From Streptomyces scopuliridis RB72 (lineage in GTDB: Bacteria; Actinomycetota; Actinomycetes; Streptomycetales; Streptomycetaceae): a stretch of 64,000 nt of DNA. Below the pieces are notes generated by a model. It saw only the letters and a list, made by a program, of their open reading frames with translations, did no database searches and had not been told where the DNA came from. Below are positions 44,901 through 53,100 of the stretch, in pieces; the first letter of the stretch is position 1, and every line of letters begins with the position of its first letter. Made by a program: the position numbers and the translations under genes. The DNA lies in NCBI RefSeq assembly GCF_000718095.1, contig NZ_JOEI01000002.1, forward strand, positions 1-64,000. Reading direction: 5' to 3'.

Positions 44901-46438
44901 CGCTGGTGGCCGCCACCGGCGGCCAGGGCAAGCTGGCCTGGTGGGCGGTGGAGGGGGGCCGGCGGCTCAGGCCGGTCGCCGCGGACTCCTTCGGGGACAG
45001 CTGGGGGGTCGGCGACCGTATGCCGTCGCTCAGCTTCCGCCGGGACGGCACGATGCTCGCCGCGGCGGACAGTTCGGGCGAACTGCGTCTGCGGCGGATC
45101 GGCGAGCCGGAATCCTCGCTGTACAGCGGCAATGGTCTGAGCGCCCTGAGCGCGGCGGAACCGGTCCAGGCCGTGGCGTACAGCCCGGACGGCACACTGA
45201 TCGCCTCCGGCGATGTGCGGGGCGCGGTACGGCTCTGGCCCGAGCGGCCGGCGGCCCCAGCGGTCGACGGGGTCCCGGCGTTCCCGGACCCCGGGACCAG
45301 CGCGATCAGCGAGGACGGCGGTCTGCTGCTCACCAGGACCAGCGATGTGGATTACAACAGCACGTCGCATGTGTGGGACGTCAGCGAGAGGTCCAGGCCC
45401 CGCCGCGTGTTCACCGTGCCCGAGCCGTGGGAGGCCAGATACTTCCTCCCCGGCAGGCGGCAGGACGTGCTGGTGGGGCACCGGTGGACGGAGAACACCA
45501 AGGACCATGTCTTCCGGCTGTGGGAGTTCGGTTCGGGCGCCGGTCCGAAGCATGGCAAGGACATCCCCTTCACGGCCGAGGACGTGGTCACCGGCGTGAG
45601 CCCGGACGGCCGGCTGCTGGCGATCGGGGAGGCGAAGGCCCGTCGCATAGAGCTGTGGGATGTGTCGGACGTACGAGCTCCGGTACGGCGTGCGGTGGTC
45701 GAGGCGCCAGTGGCCTTCAACTCCGGCGGAGTCTGGTTCACGGGTCCGGACGCCATGGCGACGGTGGAGGACTCGACCCATCTGCGGCTCTGGGACGTCA
45801 AGGACCCCGCGCACCCCCGCAAGGCCGCGCGCATCAAGGACGGCGCTCTGGTGACGAGCGCGGCGTATCTCCACGCGTCACGCCTGCTCATCACCGAGAA
45901 CGCGGCGGAGGAGGTATCGCTGTGGGACCTGACGGATATCGACCGGCCGCAGAAACTCAGTGGACTGCCCGCCGCCGCCGGCGGCTACTACCCGGTCGGC
46001 GAGGACGCCTTGATGACCGTGCTCAGCGACGGAACGGCCCAGTTCTGGGATGTGAAGAACCCCCGGCGGCCCGAACGGACACGCACCCTGCGGTTCGACA
46101 GACCGATCGAGTCAGTGGATCTGAGCCCGGACGGCGACCGGGCGGTGACCAGCTCGCCGTACCGGATCTGGGGCATAGGAACCGACGGACAGTGGCGCAC
46201 GCCGAGCCTCGCCACCCTCGCGACGGCGCGGCAGGTCGAACTCTTCCCCGACGAGCAGCCGCTCATGGCTGTGGTGCCGGAGAACAAGATCCTGGACCAC
46301 GGCGACCAGACCTATCTCCTCGGCCTGGACACCGACCGCATCTATGAGGAGCTGTGCCGTACGCACCCGTTGAGCGTCGACAAGCCCCAGTGGGAGGGCC
46401 TCTTTCCGCACCTCGCGTACCGGCCTTCCTGCGACTGA
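41936..46438 (+). CDS. Caspase-nSTAND-WD40 effector protein with transmembrane segment
   Basis: The protein is 1500 residues from a GTG. The N-terminal caspase-like peptidase (about 5-250) has the catalytic pair H93 (FCFAGHG) and C141 (VILDCCFSG). Next comes an nSTAND NTPase (about 265-690) that starts CPYPGMRPFLPEQRHLFFGR, with Walker A VGPSGVGKSSLL and Walker B GILVIDQLEEIF. A hydrophobic span follows (about 700-720; TTGVAVVLALALLASTLAVM), and then a long WD40 array (about 780-1480) with repeats such as LAFSPDGRTLASGSEKGRLR and LWDV. The layout is an NLR-like sensor: WD40 blades sense, the NTPase oligomerises, the caspase cuts. With EACC1 upstream it resembles predicted self-killing or antiphage systems. 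The cleavage target is unknown. Confidence 0.9.
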   Translation: MDEGYGRHLTGSDCHAVVVGTGRYQAGSRLTDLPSATRSAAGLAAALHTVCGMPEDQVQLITDPAGPTDVLAAVEAAVDRAEGGVVVFCFAGHGLLGPGDQLYLATGTTSAHSTVHAVPYAEIRNLLSAAPVRPVVILDCCFSGLAEAAQQGPRRDPYVSARPDGSYLLTSATHYASAFAPEGARDTLFCGELLRLLREGDAGGPKWFTLADVYRHLDRRLQGAPARPHADTVGRMGDLVLAANPRYAPAAEPDPEPADRVQDESPCPYPGMRPFLPEQRHLFFGREELTEALLDRVTRTEPDGPVVLVGPSGVGKSSLLRAGLGAALGAAEPGPVLLVAAPGSRPFHTVTARWAEAVGRPFGEVEHALGAGRFIGPDDGGRGPGILVIDQLEEIFTHCEDTEERELFIRAVAGEEGSAGRAAGTGPRIVLGLRADYFGHCLRDPRLSRVVRAGQFTVPTMSEDELRSAIERPAAYAGLRLEDGLSDLLLRELHEARGGAGDAIALPFLAHALQETWAGRRGSLLTFGGYQATGGIGSSVARVAERIHGSLDAGGRRELRELCLRMVRLVDGQGKAVRRRVRTDELGTGTALLGLLTDARLVVVDDGEAQLCHDSLLYGWPRLRDWINTDLDGLLVRRRLGEAADAWAETGRPPSGLYAGEHLAAARSLTEDDGHTLPMRPVERDFLGASGRAERRKRNLLTTGVAVVLALALLASTLAVMARRSQQETAERETVLIAGQLATQADIMRERDPQTAFRLSLAAYRTAEIPETRSSLYASYMSLAPADLKGGVDEPVLNVAFSSDSKVLGTGHRGGRVQLWDIARPAAPRKAAALDLDDAAVIAFHPRSRLLAVQTRKRLTVWDIADPRKPRRLAERGTPEGIAFTLAFSPDGRTLASGSEKGRLRLWDVTAPARPELRAERTVAAVELISLSFSNDGRLLVTGNGRSGAESATPAQVKLWDVRDPGRPVRLSTGTTDSVMAIAFHPRRALVAATGGQGKLAWWAVEGGRRLRPVAADSFGDSWGVGDRMPSLSFRRDGTMLAAADSSGELRLRRIGEPESSLYSGNGLSALSAAEPVQAVAYSPDGTLIASGDVRGAVRLWPERPAAPAVDGVPAFPDPGTSAISEDGGLLLTRTSDVDYNSTSHVWDVSERSRPRRVFTVPEPWEARYFLPGRRQDVLVGHRWTENTKDHVFRLWEFGSGAGPKHGKDIPFTAEDVVTGVSPDGRLLAIGEAKARRIELWDVSDVRAPVRRAVVEAPVAFNSGGVWFTGPDAMATVEDSTHLRLWDVKDPAHPRKAARIKDGALVTSAAYLHASRLLITENAAEEVSLWDLTDIDRPQKLSGLPAAAGGYYPVGEDALMTVLSDGTAQFWDVKNPRRPERTRTLRFDRPIESVDLSPDGDRAVTSSPYRIWGIGTDGQWRTPSLATLATARQVELFPDEQPLMAVVPENKILDHGDQTYLLGLDTDRIYEELCRTHPLSVDKPQWEGLFPHLAYRPSCD

Positions 46439-46467
46439 GGCATGGCGTCCTGACAGCCTTTCAGGGC

Positions 46468-46628
46468 CGCTCAGTCCCGCCCCGCGCGCAGGCCGGCCAG
46501 AGCCGTCGCCACATGGTGCTGTGCCAGCTCTTCGGCCGCCGCCCTGTCGTGGGCGCGCAGCGCCTGTACGAGGCGGCGGTGCTGGAGGTAGCGGTCCTCC
46601 GCGCCGAACTCCGCGCTGTCCAGCCGTT
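46468..46628 (-). pseudogene. GntR-family (FCD domain) regulator remnant
   Basis: On the minus strand the frame reads FGAEDRYLQHRRLVQALRAH then DRAAAEELAQHHVATALAGL and stops, the C-terminal end of an FCD ligand-binding domain. The HTH and most of the FCD are gone. The following plus-strand stretch 46,633-46,757 encodes RYAGRQYAPLMAMELPEPDR before a stop and looks like another gene end, not identified. Together they fill the gap before the CoA-transferase gene. Confidence 0.65.
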
Positions 46629-46886
46629 GACTGTGTCAAGGTGTCGCTGCCGAGGTCCACGGTCCAGGGCAGTCCGCGCGACTCCGACCGCTACGCGGGC
46701 CGGCAGTACGCGCCGCTGATGGCGATGGAGCTGCCGGAGCCCGACAGGCCGGTGTGACGGCCATGGCCGTCGGGTGATCGTCGGGGCGGGGTACGGTCAC
46801 GGGGAGGACGATCGTATGACCTCCCCCGCCTCCGGGGCGGGCCCGGCCGGGCGGAACCCGCCCGGCCCCGTTCGAAAGGACCTCCC

Positions 46887-48053
46887 GTGCTCCCACTGGA
46901 CGGCATCACCGTGATCTCTGTCGAGCAGGCGGTCGCGGCCCCGTTCGCCACCCGTCAGCTCGCCGACCTGGGCGCCCGCGTCATCAAGGTGGAGCGGCCG
47001 GGGACCGGCGACTTCGCGCGTGGCTACGACGAGACGGTCCGGGGCATGTCCAGCCACTTCGTCTGGCTCAACCGCAGCAAGGAATCCATCGCCCTCGATC
47101 TGAAGCGGCCCGAGGACGCCGCGGTGCTCCGGCGGCTCGTCGACCGCGCCGATGTGTTCGTACAGAATCTCGCCCCGGGCGCGGCCGGGCGGCTTGGCCT
47201 GGACGCCGCGACCCTCACCGGTGCCAACCCCCGGCTCGTCGTGTGCGCCATCTCCGGCTACGGCACCGGCGGCCCCTATACCGACCAGAAGGCGTACGAC
47301 CTGCTGGTGCAGTGTGAGTCCGGGGCGATGTCACTGACGGGTACGCCGGAGGCGCCGGCCAAGGTCGGTATCCCGGTCGCCGACATCGCCGCCGCGATGT
47401 ACGCGTACAGCGGCATCCTCACGGCGCTGTACGAACGCGAACGCACCGGCCGGGGAAGCGCCTTCGAGGTGTCGATGCTGGAGGCGCTCGGGGAGTGGAT
47501 GGGTTACCCCGGCTACTTCACCCGCTACGGCGGCGCCCAGCCGCCGCGTTCGGGCGCCGAGCACGCCGCCATCGCCCCCTACGGCCCGTACGCGACCCGC
47601 GACGGGGTACGTGTCTTCCTCGGCGTCCAGAACGAGCGCGAGTGGGAGGACTTCTGCGCGCGGGTCCTGGACGCGCCCCAGCTCGCCACCGACCCGCGCT
47701 TCGCCCGGAACTCCCTGCGGGTGGAGAACCGCGACGCGCTGCGGACCCGGATCGAGGAGCGCTTCGCCGCGCTGAGCGCCGTCGAGGCCGAGCGGCGCCT
47801 CGAATCGGCCCGGATCGCCCATGCCCGGCTGCGGGACGTGACGGAGTTCGCGGACCACCCGCAGCTCGCCGCCCGGAACCGCTGGCGCACGGTGGACTCC
47901 CCGGTGGGGCCGCTGGACGCGCTCCTGCCACCCGTCACCGTCGCGGGCCGGGAGCCCAGGATGGATCGCGTACCGGCCCTGGACGAGGACCGCGAGCGCA
48001 TCCTGGCCGAACTGGACGCGACGGCAACGGGCCTCCAGCGGATCCGTACGTAA
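46887..48053 (+). CDS. CaiB/BaiF-family CoA-transferase
   Basis: The protein is 388 residues from the GTG at 46,887 with GAAAGGA upstream. Family III CoA-transferase features are MLPLDGITVISVEQAVAAPF, LGARVIKVERPGTGDFARGY, LDLKRPEDAAVLRRLVDRAD, and GTGGPYTDQKAYDLLVQCES, where the catalytic Asp is in AYDLL. These enzymes move CoA between carboxylic acids through an enzyme-bound mixed anhydride. No partner dehydrogenase or hydratase is adjacent, so the acid used is unknown. It is a single gene flanked by debris upstream and small genes downstream. Confidence 0.88.
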   Translation: MLPLDGITVISVEQAVAAPFATRQLADLGARVIKVERPGTGDFARGYDETVRGMSSHFVWLNRSKESIALDLKRPEDAAVLRRLVDRADVFVQNLAPGAAGRLGLDAATLTGANPRLVVCAISGYGTGGPYTDQKAYDLLVQCESGAMSLTGTPEAPAKVGIPVADIAAAMYAYSGILTALYERERTGRGSAFEVSMLEALGEWMGYPGYFTRYGGAQPPRSGAEHAAIAPYGPYATRDGVRVFLGVQNEREWEDFCARVLDAPQLATDPRFARNSLRVENRDALRTRIEERFAALSAVEAERRLESARIAHARLRDVTEFADHPQLAARNRWRTVDSPVGPLDALLPPVTVAGREPRMDRVPALDEDRERILAELDATATGLQRIRT

Positions 48054-48237
48054 CCGCTCCACGGACGCGGGCCCGGCGCGTAGCCGACGCGGCGGCTGAG
48101 GCCGCCGAAGACGCCGGCCGGCCGCTCCGGCGCGAGCGCCGCCATCCGGTCCAGCTGTGTCCGTACCCCGGCACCGGCACGCGCCAGTACCGGCGGCGGC
48201 CCGTGACGGAGCGGCGCCCGTACTCGTTGGACCGGCT

Positions 48238-48570
48238 GTGAACGAAACATCCGAGGATGTCGTTTCCGCGGTCGACGCGCTCATAGCGTCGACGCGGACG
48301 CTTGAGCGGCTCGTCACGTCACTCCCCGCCGACGAACAGTGCGGCGGCCCCGGCCCGCGCCTGCGCGCCGAGCTCGTGGAGCTGGCGGAAACCGCCTTGC
48401 GCATCATGGACGAACTCGAAGAGAGCCTGGACGGCGCCCGGCCACAGTGCTCGCTCGCCGACCTCGTCGGATCGCTGCGGGCCGCCGACCGGCTGGTGGT
48501 CCAGCTCCGGGACCGGACGATCGACAGCGTCGTCTCGGCCGTACCGGTGCCCGACTACCCGACCGCGTAG
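48238..48570 (+). CDS. Small helical protein of unknown function
   Basis: The protein is 110 residues from the GTG at 48,238. It is almost entirely helical and acidic: SAVDALIASTRTLERLVTSL, LRAELVELAETALRIMDELE, LADLVGSLRAADRLVVQLRD. This suggests a small coiled-coil bundle. No domain is recognised. It converges on the RES-toxin gene and overlaps it by 16 bases. Whether the two are related is unknown. The open frame upstream has no start with a ribosome binding site. Confidence 0.55.
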   Translation: MNETSEDVVSAVDALIASTRTLERLVTSLPADEQCGGPGPRLRAELVELAETALRIMDELEESLDGARPQCSLADLVGSLRAADRLVVQLRDRTIDSVVSAVPVPDYPTA

Positions 48571-49262
48571 GCGCTGTCCGGCGGGCCGTCGACGGGAAGC
48601 GGGACCGGCGGGACCGGCGGGAAGATCACCGCCCGCAGGGGTGCGAGCAGTTCATTGACGTGCTCGATCCCCTCGGGCGTTCCCAGCGGGACGGCCGGTG
48701 TCGCCGAGGGTTTCAGCGCGTCGGGGGCGCGGCGGTCACCGAAGAGCATCAGTGACTCCAGGGGCCGGTTGCGGCGCGCCTGCCAGCGCAGGCCCTGGCC
48801 CCATGGGGCGCGGTCGCGCAAGTACCGGGCCCAGCGGCGGGTGAAGGCGTACTGCGGGCCGTCGGCCTCGACGAGCCAGCCGTCCTGGCACACCGCGGCC
48901 AGCTCCACCGCCGAACACAGCGACACCACCCGCAGATCCTCGGTGACCTCCAGCGCGGACAGGGTCCGCCCGGCGACCTCATGGCCGAGGATCACCCGTA
49001 CCCCGAGCCTCATGTCGAAGTCCCGGTCGCGCAGCAGCACTTCCGCGAGCGCCGTCGCCGGATCGGGGGCGGCGTACAGGAACGGGTACGGGCTCTCGCT
49101 GACGCCGTCGAAGCGTGAACCGCCGAAGTAGGGGTCGGCGGGACGGGGGTTGAACTCCGTCACCGCGCGGCTGGATTTATGGACCCGCCACAGCACGGTC
49201 CCGGCGGGGACGGTGTGCGCGTGGGGGAAGACCGGTACGTCCGGCAGGGCCTGCGCCGTCAT
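48555..49262 (-). CDS. RES-domain toxin (NAD+ phosphorylase/ADP-ribosylation fold)
   Basis: The protein is 235 residues. The RES pattern is clear: GTVLWRVHKSSRAVTEFNPR then DPYFGGSRFDGVSESPYPFL, AAPDPATALAEVLLRDRDFD with the conserved Glu, and APWGQGLRWQARRNRPLESL. RES toxins such as MbcT and Res break down cellular NAD+ and halt growth. It starts one base after the stop of the Xre-type gene, in the antitoxin-first order usual for Xre-RES pairs. The product is longer at its C-terminus than minimal RES toxins, with a Pro-rich tail. Confidence 0.85.
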   Translation of the reverse strand: MTAQALPDVPVFPHAHTVPAGTVLWRVHKSSRAVTEFNPRPADPYFGGSRFDGVSESPYPFLYAAPDPATALAEVLLRDRDFDMRLGVRVILGHEVAGRTLSALEVTEDLRVVSLCSAVELAAVCQDGWLVEADGPQYAFTRRWARYLRDRAPWGQGLRWQARRNRPLESLMLFGDRRAPDALKPSATPAVPLGTPEGIEHVNELLAPLRAVIFPPVPPVPLPVDGPPDSAYAVG

Positions 49263-49263
49263 G

Positions 49264-50103
49264 TCAGTCCTCCCCCAGGATCGCGCCGGCGCAGGCCACC
49301 AGGTCGTCGTCGCGGTCCGCGCCCAGCAGCTCCGCGGGCGGGTCCCCCAGCCAGATGTTCATGGCCAGCCACCAGGCGGTCACGCCCCACGGGTCGCGGT
49401 CGGCGCCGAGCAGCCGGTTGACCCGTACCACCACCTCCCGGGGGCGGCCCGAGGGCTCGAACTGGAAGCGGGGGAAGGCCGTCGCCCCGCCCGGCCTGTC
49501 CAGCCGGATGAGGTCGCGCGGCGCCCCATGCCGCCTCAGGGCGCGTGCCTCGTCGTCGCTGAGCACGGGTGTGGCCGCGAGTACGCGCCGCCGGACGAGG
49601 TCCATGAGCGCGGCGGGTCCCGGGGCGGTGTTACCGCCGTCCGTGGTGCCGGAGTTCGTGTGGGTACCGGAGTTCGTGTGGGTACCGGAGTTCGTGTGGG
49701 TACCGGAGTTCGTGTGGGTACCGGCGTCCGTGTGGGTACCGGCGTCCGTGTGGGTACCGGCGTCGGTAGTAGCGGCGTCCTCGGGAGTAGCGGCGTCCTC
49801 GGGCTCGAAGGAGAGACCCGCGAGGGACAGGATGGCCGCCGCCTCGGCGTCGATGGCCGCGCGGTCCAGTACGTCCGGAGCGCGCCAGTTGGCCTGCCGC
49901 AGGATCGCCAGCGCCACCGGGTGGTCGGGCGGCAGCGCCTCGGCGAGAGCGAGCAGGAGACGCCTCGCGTACGGTTTCGGGTCACTGGCGGCCCGCATCC
50001 GGGCCTGGATCGAGGCGACTTCGGCCCGGCCGTCGGCGTCGAGCCGCGCGACCAGCTCGGCCAGGTGGTCCGCGACGATCCTGTTCAGGTCTTCCATGCT
50101 CAT
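49264..50103 (-). CDS. Xre/MbcA/ParS-like antitoxin partner with hexapeptide repeat array
   Basis: The protein is 279 residues from MSMEDLNRIVADHLAELVAR (GGAG nine bases upstream), about twice the usual antitoxin length. The C-terminal part (about 205-265) is the toxin-binding domain: FPRFQFEPSGRPREVVVRVN, then WGVTAWWLAMNIWLGDPPAE. The N-terminal part is helical. Between them (about residues 105-150) sits a low-complexity block of GTHTDA/GTHTNS hexapeptides encoded by an 18-base tandem repeat. No clear helix-turn-helix is seen, so DNA binding is uncertain. It should neutralise the RES toxin by direct binding. Confidence 0.82.
   Translation of the reverse strand: MSMEDLNRIVADHLAELVARLDADGRAEVASIQARMRAASDPKPYARRLLLALAEALPPDHPVALAILRQANWRAPDVLDRAAIDAEAAAILSLAGLSFEPEDAATPEDAATTDAGTHTDAGTHTDAGTHTNSGTHTNSGTHTNSGTHTNSGTTDGGNTAPGPAALMDLVRRRVLAATPVLSDDEARALRRHGAPRDLIRLDRPGGATAFPRFQFEPSGRPREVVVRVNRLLGADRDPWGVTAWWLAMNIWLGDPPAELLGADRDDDLVACAGAILGED
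49649..49767 (-). repeat. 18-base tandem repeat array inside the antitoxin gene
   Basis: Six full units of 18 bases run from 49,649 to 49,756, with a partial seventh. Units 1-4 (with GGAGTTCGTGTGGGTACC) differ from units 5-6 (with GGCGTCCGTGTGGGTACC) at two positions, so the array grew in at least two steps. The unit length keeps the reading frame. Slippage could change the linker length without loss of function. Confidence 0.92.
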
Positions 50104-50134
50104 CGGCGTCAACTCCGGCTGGACGGTCGGGGGG

Positions 50135-53100
50135 TCAGCGTCCCTGGTGGGTGTACGCGGCCCAGGCGTAGGTGTGGAGGTGTTCGGTGTCTGGCACCTG
50201 CGCGGCCATCAGCCGGCTCATTCCGGGGACGGGGGCGCGCTCCGGGTCGAGCATCCACAACTGCGCGGCGCGCAGGGCGCGTGCGGGGGTGACGCCCTGG
50301 GACAGATGGTGATGGAGCACGGTCATGAGCAGGCCGCCGGGCCGGTCCGGCACGTTCCAGCGCGAGCCGACGACACCGGTCGCTCCCGCGGTGAGGAAGG
50401 CGGTGGCGAGCGTGAGCGCCTCGTCATGGTCGCGTTCGCTCAGGTCGCTGAGGCAGGCGTTGAGTACGACCAGACCGCCGGGACTGCCGGGGCGGCGGCC
50501 CGCCGCCCGTTCGAGCACCCGGGAGATGGGGAGCGTCAGCTCGGTCCGCGCGACACGCTCGCTCTCCCTGGTCTCGCCGAAGAGCAGGGCCGAATCGAGC
50601 GGGACCTCTCGTGTGTCGGCGTGGCAGCCGAGATGGAGGAGGGAGGCCCCGGGCTCTCCCCTGCTGGGCAGGCAGGCGAGTACGCGCTCGGGCAGTCGGG
50701 CGTGTTCCTCGGCCGTCTCCGTCTCCGCCCCCAGGACGCGGGCCCGCGGGTAGTGGGCGTCGCGGATGCCCTCCGCCTCCAGGACCGGCCACAGGAGGTC
50801 GCCGCTGGGGTCGAGAACGATGACGGGGTCCTCGGCGGGCGGCAGTTGGTCGCGTCCGGCCGCCTCCGCGAACTGCCTGCCGCTGGCCGCGTAGGACACG
50901 ACGGCGTCCTGGATCACATACCGGTGCCCCGCGGCGTCACCGGTGCCGGGGACCGGAGTGCGGGCCGCGTGCCAGGTGACCACACCGAGGGTGGAGCAGG
51001 GCACGAGCACCAGATGCGGCGCCCGGCCGCTGTCCCACTCCCGGTCCTGGTCCCGCTCCTGGCCTCGGTCCCAGGTCGCGATCTCGTCCAGCACCGGTCC
51101 CATGGCCGCCGGATACGCCCAGTCGCAGAGGTCTTCCAGCGCCGCCCGCCAGTCGGTTCCGACGCTCTCGCGCTCGGCGCCGCGGGCCCGGGAGAACGCC
51201 GCGCGGGCGGAGATGTACGAGCGGAGCGGACCGCAGGCCCGCTGCGCCAGTCCGGGCAGGGGTACGTGTACGACGCGGCCGTCCGTATCCACCAGCAGCG
51301 CGGCGCCGGGAGCCTCACTGTCCTCGGGCCCGTCCAGCAGGTAGACCAGCGCGTCGGCGTCCACGGCGGCGAGGGACTTCCCGAGCGCGGCCGGGGTGAG
51401 CGCTTCGTGCAGGCTGTGCCGGCCGTCGTGTTCGGCGAGCACGCCCAGTGCCTCCCGCCGCAGCTCGCTGGGGATCTCCCCTCCGGGCATGCCCTGTTCG
51501 AGGAGCAGCCGCACCGTACTGCGCAGACTCTCGGTCACGACGGCGTCCGGTGCGCCCTCGGACACGGGCGCGGAAGCGGAAGTAGCCAGGGGAGGCGCCG
51601 GAGGCAGCACCGGCGCCGGGCTGTCGAGTACGTGCTCGCGCCAGCGGTCGGCGAGGTCCGCCCGGCCGGCCGCCACCAGCCGGTCCGGGACGTCGGTCGC
51701 GGTGGTCGAGGCCCGCAGTACGAGCGCCCGCCCGAGTTCGAGCGCCTCCACGGCCGTGCGCGGATGCCCGTCCTCCAGGCTCCAGTGCGCGACGCGTACG
51801 GCCCTGCGCGCCGCGCCCCTGGCCGGGAGCAGTCCGTGGTGGGCGCCGCGCTGGAGCATCACCTCCGCGGCCACGGTCCGGATCACGGCGAGACCCGCGT
51901 CGACCGCGGCGGAGGCATCGCCCGCCGCGGGATCACCGCGCCGCCGGTATCCGTCGGCGAGGCCGTCCAGTACGGCCACGGCCGCGCTGGGCGGCGTATC
52001 GGGCCCCATCCGCTCCCGGGCGCGTTCCAGGTCGATCAGCGCCGTCGCCAGTACCTCCGGATCGTCGTTGAGCAGGTTCAGCAGCAGCCGGGCGGAGCCG
52101 AGGCCGGAGTGTCCCAGGAGGCGGATGTCCGCGGGGAGCCGCGACTCGTCCGCCATGAGCTCTTCCAGCAGGGACGTCCCGCGCCGCAGCTCGGCGGTGT
52201 CCCCGCGGACCGCCCCTCGCACCACGGCGGCCAGCCCGCCGAACGTCGCCGCCACCGGCTGGAGCCAGGGGATGGCGAGGTCGTCGCCGAGGGCCGCCTC
52301 GTCCAGGAGGTCCAGTGCGGCGGGCAGTTCGTCCCAGTTCTGGTTCGTCACGGCCTGTCTGAGCACGCCGAAGGCCGTGGCGATGCTCAGGGACGCGGGC
52401 CACAGGCGTGAGCCGTCGTTCCCGACGAGGGTACGGAGTTCGGCGAGCGCCTCGGCCGCGCCGTCGCCTTCCTCACGCGCACGCAGCCCCAGGGCGAGGG
52501 CCCGGAAGGTCTCGCCGAACTTCTGATACCTCGCGGGGCGCTTCACCGGCCGGTGCGCGACCGCGGCGCCGGTGGCGTGGTCCAGGAATATCCGTCCCGT
52601 CTCGGCGTCCTGGCGCGTGCCGTGCCGCAGATAGTGGTAGTCGAGCGTGCCGCCGAGCATCGCCAGTGCGGCCGGGGCGACGGGGTGCTCCGCCGGGATC
52701 AGTTCGGTGGCCCGCCGCAGATGTGCCAGGGCGCGCCGGCTGTCCTCCGTCTCTCCGGAGATCACGGCCCGGAGCATCAGCGAACCGCCCACCTGGAGAT
52801 GGGCCATGCCGGGGTGGGTGTCGTCCGGGGCGAGCCCGGCCGTACGCTCCAGCACCTCGTCCGCGGCGTCCAGCGCTTCGGACAGGCCGTTCAGCGGCAC
52901 GGCCCGGGGAGCGGGCGCGCCCTCGGGACGCCAGCGCAGCAGCGCGCGCACCCCGGCCACGACCGACTCGTCCACCAGCTCCGGGGAGCGGTGCCGCAGC
53001 GCCTCCAGGAACTGCCGCGAGCCGAGCAGATCCAGCACGGAGTCGTACCACGGGCTGTCTGTGGTGATCTCCGCCCTCGCCCTGGCCAGGACGGCGGACG

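Noticed and set aside
43802..45874. A 690-codon minus-strand frame opposite the caspase-nSTAND-WD40 gene
   Set aside because: It is a shadow of the WD40 part; no domain or ribosome binding site.
46633..46757. Short plus-strand frame before the CoA-transferase
   Set aside because: It looks like the tail of some gene but has no start, no domain and no family I can name, so it is only mentioned with the GntR remnant.
49649..49767. Possible CRISPR-like array
   Set aside because: Units of 18 bases follow each other without spacers and keep a reading frame; it is a coding tandem repeat.
49355..52411. A 1018-codon plus-strand frame opposite the CHAT and antitoxin genes
   Set aside because: It crosses two well-supported minus-strand genes and has no motif; its VWVPEF repeats are the translated 18-base array in another frame.
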